A model generated the notes under the pieces. It did not search any database, was not told the origin of the DNA, and saw only the letters and a list, made by a program, of their open reading frames with translations. Shown piece after piece: positions 1 through 5,572 of a stretch of 8,013 nt of DNA. The first letter of the stretch is position 1, and each line of letters opens with the position of its first letter. The stretch spans positions 1 through 8,013 of the forward strand of contig CALDJN010000001.1 of the NCBI GenBank assembly GCA_937901695.1, written 5' to 3'. This stretch comes from an uncultured Anaerocolumna sp. (GTDB taxonomy: Bacteria > Bacillota > Clostridia > Lachnospirales > Lachnospiraceae). The translations under genes and the position numbers were made by a program.

Positions 1-1
1 T

Positions 2-115
2 TATCAATTTCTAGAAACCATTAGAGATGGTGATTTCTATAATAAGATAGGAATAGAGTGCCAACAAATTGCTGAAAAGTTATTATTAAAAAACGGAGAC
101 GGGTATGGAGGCTAA
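2..115 (+). CDS. 3' end of an unassigned gene (partial)
   Basis: An open frame enters from the left edge and gives 37 residues, beginning YQFLETIRDG and ending KNGDGYGG, before TAA at 113-115. The sequence is mixed and charged, with a probable amphipathic helix (the stretch around QQIAEKLL). It has no membrane segment and no diagnostic motif. The rhythm is loosely like the C-terminal helix of nucleotide-sugar glycosyltransferases, but that is only an impression and I assign no function. The other two forward frames are interrupted. The next gene starts 76 bases later behind its own strong ribosome binding site, so the two could be co-transcribed. Confidence 0.4.
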   Translation, partial: YQFLETIRDGDFYNKIGIECQQIAEKLLLKNGDGYGG

Positions 116-191
116 CAACAGTTAAATAAAGTCTATAAAAAAAATCATAAGTAGTAATACGGCATTTTAACCAATTGCTTAGGAGGGGAAT

Positions 192-905
192 ATGAGATTA
201 CATAATATTGAGGCTGTACTTTTTGATTCGGGTAAAGTGTTAAATGCTCCCCAATCGGGACATTGGTTCATATCGCCAAAATTCTTTAATCATGTTAACA
301 AAAGCGCATTTGATAATATTAATATGGAAAAAAGAAATAGAGCTTTTTCTATAGCAGGCGATTATATAAATTCAATTACCATGATAAAGACGAAGGAAGA
401 GGAATATGAGCATTTCAGAAAATACTATGATATATTTTCGAAGGCATTACCTGAACTTCAATTGCAAGATGAAGCTGTGAACGGGTTGGCAGGAGATTTG
501 ACTTATAATGCAGAAAAATATAAATTCTTTGAGGATGCTACTCATGTAATCCCTTTGCTTTTTGAAAAATATAAGCTTGCAGTTGTTTCAGACGCATGGC
601 CCTCCTTAAAAGATGTATTTATCCATGCAGGATTTGATTCATATTTTTCATCATTTGTAATATCTTCAGTAATTGGAGTAACAAAGCCAAATAAAAAAAT
701 GTATTTAGCCGCATTGAATGAGTTAAATGTTAGTCCTAATAAGGCTGTTTTTATTGATGATAATCTGAAAAATTGCATGGGGGCTAAGGAACTTGGGGTA
801 AAAGCTATATTATTATGCAGAGATAAAAAATACTTTACTGTGCAGAAGATATTAAGTATCGGAAAAGGGTACAAAGTGATTCATTCACTTAATGAATTGT
901 TATAG
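192..905 (+). CDS. HAD-superfamily hydrolase (HAD-IA-like, YihX-type motif I)
   Basis: A 237-residue cytosolic protein with the four HAD motifs in order. Motif I is LFDSGKVLN with the nucleophile Asp12. Motif II is Ser133 in VVSDAWPS, motif III is Lys165 in GVTKPNKK, and motif IV is the Asp189-Asp190 pair in VFIDDN. Residues of about 20-110 between motifs I and II form the expected helical cap. In motif I the second Asp of the usual DxD is Gly14, giving the DxGxVL form also seen in YihX-like sugar phosphatases. A phosphatase on a small phosphorylated metabolite is therefore the likely activity, but the substrate cannot be read from the sequence. The ATG at 192 is supported by AGGAGGGG at 181-188. 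No terminator is seen between it and the downstream GNAT gene. Confidence 0.85.
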   Translation: MRLHNIEAVLFDSGKVLNAPQSGHWFISPKFFNHVNKSAFDNINMEKRNRAFSIAGDYINSITMIKTKEEEYEHFRKYYDIFSKALPELQLQDEAVNGLAGDLTYNAEKYKFFEDATHVIPLLFEKYKLAVVSDAWPSLKDVFIHAGFDSYFSSFVISSVIGVTKPNKKMYLAALNELNVSPNKAVFIDDNLKNCMGAKELGVKAILLCRDKKYFTVQKILSIGKGYKVIHSLNELL

Positions 906-1069
906 TAATTTTATTAACAATGGGAATAGTAAATGAAAGTGAAATGGCAGAGAATGAAGATAAGTCAGAATATGAAAGTGAGCTATAATGACGAATATAG
1001 AATTTAAGAGTTTCAGCAATTATTCGAGAAAAATATTATATAAATAATTGGTTGCGGAGGATGCATCAA

Positions 1070-1525
1070 ATGGAAATCATCTATAGAAATGCAATAATGG
1101 AGGACATAGATTTTTTGGTCGATAGCAGACTCGATTTTATCAATATTTCATATGCTGATGAAAGCTACGAGTTATTAAAAAGTAACTTATACTTATATTT
1201 TGAAAAAGGTCTATTAGAAAAGCAATGTGACATTGTATTGGCAGAAGTTGATTCTTCGGTTATTGGCACTGGTATTATTTTTTATTACAATTCGGTTCCA
1301 TCCTTATTTAATCCATGGGGGAAAAATGCTTATATTACAAGTATGTTTGTAAATGAGAAATACAGACGACAGGGCATTGCTTCAACTATTTTAGATAAGC
1401 TAATTAGAACAGCACGGGTTAAAGAATATCATATTTTTTTGTTACAAGAATCTAAAATGGGAAAACCACTTTATGAGAAATATGGATTTCATGAAGGCAA
1501 AAATGGTATGTTATTGAAACTGTAG
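1070..1525 (+). CDS. GNAT-family N-acetyltransferase
   Basis: A 151-residue protein that should transfer an acetyl group from acetyl-CoA to an amine. The acceptor is unknown. The acetyl-CoA pyrophosphate-binding loop (motif A) is RRQGIA at residues 99-104, after the strand YITSMFVNEKY. Motif B and the C-terminal strand follow as GKPLYEKYGFHEGKNG, the usual LYEKxGF signature. The length is typical of a single-domain GNAT. I start at ATG 1070 because CGGAGG at 1055-1060 lies 9 bases upstream. The in-frame TTG 1052 is upstream of that site, and ATG 1061 abuts it. The next gene is a broken GNAT of a different subfamily. Confidence 0.85.
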   Translation: MEIIYRNAIMEDIDFLVDSRLDFINISYADESYELLKSNLYLYFEKGLLEKQCDIVLAEVDSSVIGTGIIFYYNSVPSLFNPWGKNAYITSMFVNEKYRRQGIASTILDKLIRTARVKEYHIFLLQESKMGKPLYEKYGFHEGKNGMLLKL

Positions 1526-1563
1526 AAGGGTAGGAAGTAGCAGTATATGAAGGAGTGACAGAA

Positions 1564-1907
1564 TTGAGACTACAATTAGTAAAGTTAGCTACAAAATATC
1601 AAGGACATTTGAATGATATGATGGAGGAATGGTATGCTACAGGAGAAAAAGTGATTCTTTGCTCTTAAATGGAGGACATACTGGAGATGGTGTGAGACCT
1701 TCGGAAAGAAGAAAGGGAATAGCGACCGAGATGATTAATCTTGCACTAAAAGAATGCAAGATAATAGGAATAGATAAAGTTTTGTTGGTATGTGATAAAG
1801 ATAATATTGGCTCGGCAAAAAGTATTCAGAAGAATGGTGGCATCCTTGAAAATGAAGTTACCGTGGATGGGGTAGTAGAACAAAGATATTGGATTGCTAT
1901 AGAATGA
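1564..1907 (+). pseudogene. Broken GNAT acetyltransferase (internal deletion and frame change)
   Basis: Two pieces of one GNAT gene lie in different frames. The first piece starts at TTG 1564 behind AGGAG (1551-1555) and reads 34 residues, including LVKLATKYQGHLNDMMEEWY, to TAA at 1666-1668. The second piece is open in another frame to TAA 1907. It carries the C-terminal half: LLLNGGHTGDGVRPSERRKG (motif A), then DKDNIGSAKSIQKNGG (motif B) and VVEQRYW. From recall of this family, complete members are about 170-180 residues with roughly 50-60 more residues between these pieces. An internal deletion near 1650-1665 would explain both the loss and the frame change. An ATG at 1629 opens the second piece, but a GGAGG only one base before it makes a real start there unlikely. 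Confidence 0.7.
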
Positions 1908-1961
1908 AAAATCTGTTAGTTGTGAGGTTATTATGCAGTATAAGTTTAAACGAAAGCAAGG

Positions 1962-1967
1962 TATAAT
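1962..1967 (+). promoter_or_regulatory. Perfect -10 hexamer upstream of the SRAP gene
   Basis: TATAAT lies 29 bases before the SRAP start codon and predicts a start of transcription near 1974. No good -35 hexamer is found at 16-18 bp spacing and there is no TGn extension, so the call rests on the -10 alone. I see no Gram-positive LexA box (CGAAC-N4-GTTCG) next to it. Confidence 0.35.
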
Positions 1968-1996
1968 ACAGGTAAAACATTAGGGAGGGTCTTGTG

Positions 1997-2590
1997 ATGT
2001 GTGGAAGATATTATGTTGGCGATGAAACTTCAGGAGAAATCCAAAAGATATTAGAAGAATTGGATAAAAAGTATAGTAATACAAAGATAAAGACTGGCGA
2101 GATATTTCCCTCAAACGATGCAACTATCCTGGTGGCAAGTGGATGGAAAATTGAACCGGATATAGTAAAGTGGGGTTTTCCTAACTTTACAAATAAGGGA
2201 TTAATCATAAATGCACGTTCTGAGACAGCTTTTGAGAAGAAGATGTTTAGAGAGGGCTTAGCTTCAAGACGGTGTATTATTCCCGCTTCCGGGTTCTACG
2301 AATGGAATGCAAACAAAGAAAAAATCTATTTTACTCCGCAAAATGAAAAGGTTATGTATATGGCTGGTATCTATAATATTTATCAGGATGAAGCCAGATT
2401 TGTAATTTTAACAACAAACGCAAATGCATCTATTTCCCATGTACATGATAGAATGCCTTTATTACTGACAGAAAATCAAATCCAACAGTGGATATTCGAC
2501 GATATGCGAACCTTAGCAATCCTAAATCAGGTACCTTATATGTTGAACAAAAAAAGTGAGTTTGAACAGCAAACCCTTGACCTATTTTAG
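1997..2590 (+). CDS. SRAP-family abasic-site DNA-protein crosslink protein (YedK/HMCES type)
   Basis: A 197-residue protein of the SOS-response-associated peptidase family. Known members bind abasic sites in single-stranded DNA through the N-terminal Cys, forming a stable thiazolidine crosslink that shields the site. The expected active-site residues are all visible: Cys2 in MCGRY, Asn72 and Arg74 in INARSET, Glu102 in RCIIPASGFYEW, and His150 in HDRMP. The start must be ATG 1997, because Cys has to be residue 2 after Met removal. The overlapping GTG at 1994 would bury it. GGGAGGG at 1983-1989 is 7 bases upstream. The C terminus (FEQQTLDLF) looks complete. Substrate chemistry is inferred from the family. 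Confidence 0.93.
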   Translation: MCGRYYVGDETSGEIQKILEELDKKYSNTKIKTGEIFPSNDATILVASGWKIEPDIVKWGFPNFTNKGLIINARSETAFEKKMFREGLASRRCIIPASGFYEWNANKEKIYFTPQNEKVMYMAGIYNIYQDEARFVILTTNANASISHVHDRMPLLLTENQIQQWIFDDMRTLAILNQVPYMLNKKSEFEQQTLDLF

Positions 2591-2591
2591 C

Positions 2592-2837
2592 ATAAACACA
2601 TTAGGTGCTGAAATGAAATATATACGGGTTGATTTAATATTAAGGCTACTGATTATTGGTGGATATATAGGGATTTTAGCATTACTTGTTCGTGAGCTTT
2701 TAAATGGTCAGATTAGTGCCGGAGCTTTTGCAGCTATTTTTGCTAATGTAGGAATGATGTATAGTAATGCTGAGGTAGTGTTTGGCAGCGCTTTACGCTA
2801 TATATCACGTTATGCAGCGGCATATGCCAGATTCTGA
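2592..2837 (+). pseudogene. Fragment of an ABC exporter transmembrane domain
   Basis: The open frame begins in the last codons of the SRAP gene and carries a membrane-type sequence. It reads EMKYIRVDLILRLL, then a hydrophobic helix (IIGGYIGILALLV), then LLNGQISAGAFAAIFANVG. This resembles the later transmembrane helices of ABC exporters that fuse a membrane domain to an ATPase. The earlier helices and the whole nucleotide-binding domain (Walker A, LSGGQ, Walker B) are missing. After VFGSALRYISRY the frame runs into TGA at 2835-2837. There is no ribosome binding site of its own. The piece looks like a remnant left by deletion or recombination and is unlikely to work as a transporter. Confidence 0.6.
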
Positions 2838-2961
2838 TATGATTGACTATTATCCACGTTTATATGAAGAGCTATTGACTTTTAGATTTATTGGAAAAGT
2901 TTCTTTGCTCAGAAAGAGTTGCTTTGAAAGGAGTGAATATAGTAAGTATGACTCAGATTAA
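2812..2961 (+). other. Short unassigned reading frame, probably a remnant
   Basis: A 49-codon frame overlaps the end of the ABC fragment and the start of the next small gene. Its core reads DSDMIDYYPRLYEELLTFRF, which looks like real protein and not random translation. It has no clear ribosome binding site and no domain I can name. It may be the relic of a separate gene, or the frame-shifted continuation of the remnant before it. Confidence 0.2.
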
Positions 2962-3148
2962 AGAAAAAGCCGTTGAAATGCTTCAAGAATTACCTGATGA
3001 TAAAGTCATTTATGTTATAGAGATATTAAAGGGATTAAAAGGACTCTATGGAGAAAATAAAATACAAGCAGACGATCTTACTGAATCACAGTTAGCCCTA
3101 GAAACTTTGAAGAAATATAGGGGAAGAGTGTTTGCAGATGGTACATAA
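2948..3148 (+). CDS. Small antitoxin-like protein, possibly truncated
   Basis: A 66-residue acidic protein, MTQIKEKAVEMLQELPDDKV at its start, then YVIEILKGLKGL, a linker, and ETLKKYRGRVFADGT at the end. Proteins of this build are common in clostridia, often annotated as hypothetical or as the antitoxin half of a PIN-type pair. They have an N-terminal helical pair, a variable linker and a C-terminal YRGR...DYKKEL segment. Here the reading frame stops just after YRGR, so the usual tail is absent, and no toxin gene follows. ATG 2948 is chosen because homology-like sequence begins there. AAAGGAG at 2927-2933 is rather far away (14 bases), so a start a few codons upstream is possible. Function is inferred and weak. 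Confidence 0.5.
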   Translation: MTQIKEKAVEMLQELPDDKVIYVIEILKGLKGLYGENKIQADDLTESQLALETLKKYRGRVFADGT

Positions 3149-3219
3149 ATTCTTTAATTAGAGCCATAAATCCCAGTGACTTTCTTAAGCAGATAATCTA
3201 TTAAAAATTAAATTGCCAG

Positions 3220-3262
3220 AAAAAAGATACAAATTCTAAATGGAATTTTGTATCTTTTTTTT
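3220..3262 (+). terminator. Rho-independent terminator
   Basis: The left arm GATACAAATTC (3226-3236) pairs with GGAATTTTGTATC (3242-3254) through one bulge across a 5-base loop. A flanking A-run and a run of eight T (3255-3262) complete the structure. The A-run before the stem means it could also stop transcription from the other strand. It separates the accessory genes from the eut operon. Confidence 0.75.
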
Positions 3263-3301
3263 ACACTTTTCTAATCCTCATTAAAGTTCAAGCATTAAAG
3301 A

Positions 3302-3375
3302 TTGATTTGATTGTCAAAAGTCGTTTACACTATTCATTCAATAAACTATATTTAGACTTTTGGCACTCAAATCAA
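3302..3375 (+). repeat. 21-bp imperfect inverted repeat framing the eut promoter
   Basis: The left arm (3302-3322, TTGATTTGA...CAAAAGTC) and right arm (3355-3375, GACTTTTG...TCAAATCAA) match at 19 of 21 positions. One of the two mismatches would be a G-U pair in RNA. The arms sit directly outside the promoter: the left arm ends one base before the -35 and the right arm starts two bases after the -10. Arm centres are 53 bp apart, about five helical turns. This suits a pair of operator sites on one face of the DNA. Operator function is inferred. Confidence 0.6.
3324..3352 (+). promoter_or_regulatory. Sigma-A-type promoter for the eut operon
   Basis: The -35 TTTACA (3324-3329) and -10 TATATT (3347-3352) each match the consensus at 5 of 6 positions, with the ideal 17-bp spacer. 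Transcription would begin near 3359, inside the right arm of the inverted repeat, giving a leader of about 113 bases before the alcohol dehydrogenase start. Confidence 0.6.
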
Positions 3376-3406
3376 GTTTCTTTTTCCAAAACTTTTTAAC
3401 ATTTTG

Positions 3407-3448
3407 TATAGTTATCAAAAAAATACATACTATATTTAGGTAACTATG
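3407..3448 (+). repeat. Stem-loop in the predicted eut leader
   Basis: TATAGTTATC (3407-3416) can pair with GGTAACTATG (3439-3448), 10 bp including two G-U pairs, across a 22-base A+T-rich loop. It ends 23 bases before the start codon and has no following T-run, so it is not a terminator. It contains a second copy of an 11-base word also found at the promoter (ACTATATTTAG, at 3345-3355 and 3429-3439). Confidence 0.4.
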
Positions 3449-3471
3449 AAACTTAAAAAAGGTGATGACAA

Positions 3472-4602
3472 ATGAACACATTCGAATTAAAAACAAAAGT
3501 CATATTTGGCCAGGAAGCTTTGCAATATTTGCAAACCCTAGTACAAAAGAAAATTTTTATCGTAACCGACCCATATATGGTGAAGTCTGGAATGATTGAT
3601 TCCATCACCAAATATTTAGCAGAAGGGTCATTTCAGATATTTAGCGACATTGTACCTGACCCACCCATGGAATTAGTGGTTAAAGGAGTAGAGGAAGTCG
3701 TAGCTTATGAGCCTGATGCTGTGGTTGCGGTGGGTGGTGGTTCCGCAATAGATGCAGCCAAGGCAATTATGCATTTTTCAAGAGAGATAGGAAAGCTTAA
3801 GGAAATGCAATTTATTGCGGTTCCAACAACAAGTGGAACTGGATCCGAAGTAACCTCTTTTGCAGTAATTACTGACAAGGAAAAAGGAATTAAGTATCCT
3901 TTAGTATCGGATGTTTTAATTCCTGACATAGCATTACTGGAACCAGAACTTGTGAAAACGGTTCCGCCTGCTATTGTAGCTGATACTGGTATGGATGTTT
4001 TAACCCATGCACTTGAAGCCTATGTTTCTACGAAAGCCACTGATTTTTCCGATGCTCTTGCAGAAAAGGCAGTGGGCTTAGTATATCAATACCTTTTACG
4101 CTCTTATGAAAGTTCGGAAGATATGGAAGCGAAAGAAAGAATGCATAATGCGTCTTGCCTGGCTGGAATCTCCTTCAATTTGGCTTCTCTTGGTCTAAAT
4201 CATGCTATTGCTCATAACATTGGTGGAAAGCTCCATGTACCCCATGGAAGAGCCAATGCTATTTTACTTCCACATGTAATTGAATTTAACAGTAACATTA
4301 CTGGTTTTACACCAAAAGATTATTCAGAAGCAGCAATAAAATATGCAAAGATTGCAAAACTTATCGGTGTCTCCGGCAGCACAGTTCGATTAAGTGTGAA
4401 AAACTTAATCAGTGAGATTACGAAACTTATGCAGCGGATGAAAATGCCAACCAAACTAACAGAATGTAAGATAAGTACAGAAGATATTTTAAAAGAAAAG
4501 AAAGGGATTGCAGAAGGTGCGTTAAAGGATGCCTGTATTTTAACCAATCCTCGTGCTGCCAGCATTTCAGATATTTCTGAAATCCTTCATAAGATTTCTT
4601 AA
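3472..4602 (+). CDS. eutG: Iron-containing alcohol dehydrogenase of the eut operon (EutG position, PduQ-like)
   Basis: A 376-residue group III (iron-dependent) alcohol dehydrogenase, expected to reduce acetaldehyde from ethanolamine to ethanol while turning NADH back to NAD+. The N-terminal Rossmann-like half carries GGGSAIDAAK (residues 88-97) and PTTSGTGSEVT for cofactor binding. The metal ligands expected from FucO are all present: Asp175 and His179 in GMDVLTHALEA, His244 in LNHAIAH, and His258 in VPHGRAN. The sequence resembles, from memory, Salmonella PduQ more than E. coli EutG, including the opening MNTF and the lack of EutG's longer N-terminal extension. The C. difficile eut operon also opens with an alcohol dehydrogenase. 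ATG 3472 follows AAAGGTGAT. It is the first gene after the promoter, and eutS follows within about 30 bases. Confidence 0.92.
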   Translation: MNTFELKTKVIFGQEALQYLQTLVQKKIFIVTDPYMVKSGMIDSITKYLAEGSFQIFSDIVPDPPMELVVKGVEEVVAYEPDAVVAVGGGSAIDAAKAIMHFSREIGKLKEMQFIAVPTTSGTGSEVTSFAVITDKEKGIKYPLVSDVLIPDIALLEPELVKTVPPAIVADTGMDVLTHALEAYVSTKATDFSDALAEKAVGLVYQYLLRSYESSEDMEAKERMHNASCLAGISFNLASLGLNHAIAHNIGGKLHVPHGRANAILLPHVIEFNSNITGFTPKDYSEAAIKYAKIAKLIGVSGSTVRLSVKNLISEITKLMQRMKMPTKLTECKISTEDILKEKKGIAEGALKDACILTNPRAASISDISEILHKIS

Positions 4603-4615
4603 AGCAGGAAATGGT

Positions 4616-4622
4616 GGTGAGG
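4616..4622 (+). promoter_or_regulatory. Ribosome binding site for eutS that points to an ATA start
   Basis: GGTGAGG is the only Shine-Dalgarno-like site in front of eutS. Seven bases after it comes ATA at 4630-4632, in the eutS frame, at normal spacing. The in-frame ATC codons at 4627 and 4636 are 4 and 13 bases away. A TGA at 4618-4620, inside this site, closes the eutS frame on the left, so no start can lie further upstream. Confidence 0.4.
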
Positions 4623-4629
4623 ACTTATC

Positions 4630-4980
4630 ATACAAATCGATGAGAAACAAAGAATTGTTCAGGAGTTTGTACCTGGTAAACAAATTACACTTGCTCATAT
4701 TATTGCTAATCCTACTGTAGAAATATACCAAAAGCTAGGTTTAATTTTAGATGAGATGAATGCAATTGGAATTATGACAATAACACCTAGTGAGGGTGCT
4801 ATTATTGCAGCCGATGTTGCTACCAAAGCATCAGATGTAAGACTTGGGTTTATTGACCGTTTCAGTGGAGCACTTGTGATTACTGGAGATGTTAGTTCTG
4901 TTGAATCAGCCATTCGAGATGTAGTTTCTGTACTATCCGGACAATTATTATTTACTCCTGCAGCAATTACAAGGACGTAG
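4630..4980 (+). CDS. eutS: EutS, microcompartment shell protein
   Basis: A circularly permuted BMC-domain protein that builds hexagonal tiles in the shell around the ethanolamine pathway. Conserved EutS sequence runs without a break from DEKQRIVQEFVPGKQITLAH through AIGIMTITPSE, AADVATKASDV and GFIDRFSGALVITGDVSSVE to the C terminus. The length is 116 residues if read from ATA 4630, against 111 in E. coli. Between the in-frame TGA at 4618-4620 and the internal ATG at 4756 there is no ATG, GTG, TTG or CTG, although this stretch encodes the conserved N terminus. The coordinate given assumes an ATA start. ATC 4636 would give the more usual MDEKQR-type beginning. A sequencing error or a mutated start codon are alternatives. 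Starting at 4756 would remove about 42 conserved residues and is unlikely to give a functional protein. Confidence 0.85.
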   Translation: MQIDEKQRIVQEFVPGKQITLAHIIANPTVEIYQKLGLILDEMNAIGIMTITPSEGAIIAADVATKASDVRLGFIDRFSGALVITGDVSSVESAIRDVVSVLSGQLLFTPAAITRT

Positions 4981-5001
4981 CAGAAGAAACGCAAGTGGCT
5001 A

Positions 5002-5033
5002 ATTTTAAATACTTTCCTATTTAGTACTAAAAT
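5002..5033 (+). repeat. Small stem-loop in the eutS-eutP spacer
   Basis: ATTTTAAATACT (5002-5013) pairs with AGTACTAAAAT (5023-5033) as 10 A-U-rich pairs with a small internal loop. It includes the palindrome TTAGTACTAA. No T-run follows, so it is not a terminator. It may be an RNA processing or stability element, or chance in A+T-rich sequence. Confidence 0.25.
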
Positions 5034-5054
5034 CGTGCTGGAATTGAGGTTAAG

Positions 5055-5504
5055 ATGGCTAGTGGAAAAATAATATTTATGGGTAGAACCGGAAGTGGGA
5101 AAACAACACTATGTCAGAAGCTGGATGCATTGGAACTAAAGTATAAAAAAACACAATCGGTGGAGTTTTATAATAACGCAATTGATACCCCCGGAGAATA
5201 TATGGAGAACCGAAATTACTACCATGCTCTCATTATGTCTGCAATAGATGCAAAGCTCATAGCAATCCTTGGTGATCCCACGGTTAGAGACAACTATATA
5301 CCTCCGGCATTTGCAGGTACCTTTGCAAAAGAAATTATTGGAATCATAACCAAAGTTACTTTAGCCGATTCCGAGGAGGATATAAAAAGAGTGGAAATGG
5401 AGCTAAGACAAGCTGGTGCACAAAAAATCTTTCCAATAGATACAGTGGAAGAAATAGGAGTTGAAGAATTGTTTCATTATATACATGAACGAATTGATGA
5501 TTAG
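5055..5504 (+). CDS. eutP: EutP/PduV-family P-loop protein
   Basis: A 149-residue small G-protein-like member of the EutP/PduV family found in ethanolamine and propanediol operons. Salmonella EutP was reported as an acetate kinase and PduV is linked to microcompartment positioning, so the role here is uncertain. Walker A is GRTGSGKTT (residues 10-18, Lys16). The switch/G3 region is AIDTPGEY with Asp44 and Gly47, followed by the family's YYHAL. The G4 region reads TKVT (99-102) where guanine-binding proteins have N/TKxD, so the Asp that selects guanine is Thr102. Length is normal. ATG 5055 follows GAGG (5046-5049). eutS ends 74 bases upstream and eutA starts 68 bases downstream. Confidence 0.9.
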   Translation: MASGKIIFMGRTGSGKTTLCQKLDALELKYKKTQSVEFYNNAIDTPGEYMENRNYYHALIMSAIDAKLIAILGDPTVRDNYIPPAFAGTFAKEIIGIITKVTLADSEEDIKRVEMELRQAGAQKIFPIDTVEEIGVEELFHYIHERIDD

Positions 5505-5572
5505 ATTTCACCGTTTCTAATAAGGCACGTGATGCAGAGTAATGTAGATGATATAAGAAGATGGGAGTAGGC

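Larger units (their letters stand above)
3149..3471 (+). promoter_or_regulatory. 323-base intergenic region upstream of the eut operon
   Basis: No gene is visible here. From left to right it holds about 70 featureless A+T-rich bases, a rho-independent terminator (3220-3262), a large inverted repeat (3302-3375) that frames a promoter (3324-3352), a second stem-loop (3407-3448), and the ribosome binding site of the first eut gene (AAAGGTGAT, 3458-3466). I found neither the conserved blocks of an adenosylcobalamin riboswitch nor the paired AxxGxx hexaloop hairpins bound by EutV. Confidence 0.7.

Noticed and set aside
920..1047. Two tiny frames (22 and 19 codons) between the HAD and GNAT genes, joined by a TAATG overlap (986-990)
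   Set aside because: The stop/start overlap is suggestive of coupling, but neither has a good ribosome binding site or recognisable sequence. They could be remnants or chance.
3376..3471. Possible adenosylcobalamin riboswitch or EutV antiterminator target in the eutG leader
   Set aside because: I saw no B12-box-like GCCACTG, no conserved riboswitch core, and no pair of hairpins with AxxGxx hexaloops followed by a T-run. The leader is also too short for the full riboswitch.
4756..4980. eutS starting at the internal ATG 4756 (74 residues)
   Set aside because: This drops about 42 conserved residues that begin the BMC fold, and there is no ribosome binding site in front of it.
4695..4994. A - strand frame of about 100 codons opposite eutS
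   Set aside because: It is a mirror of the conserved eutS coding sequence, with no start signal and no domain.
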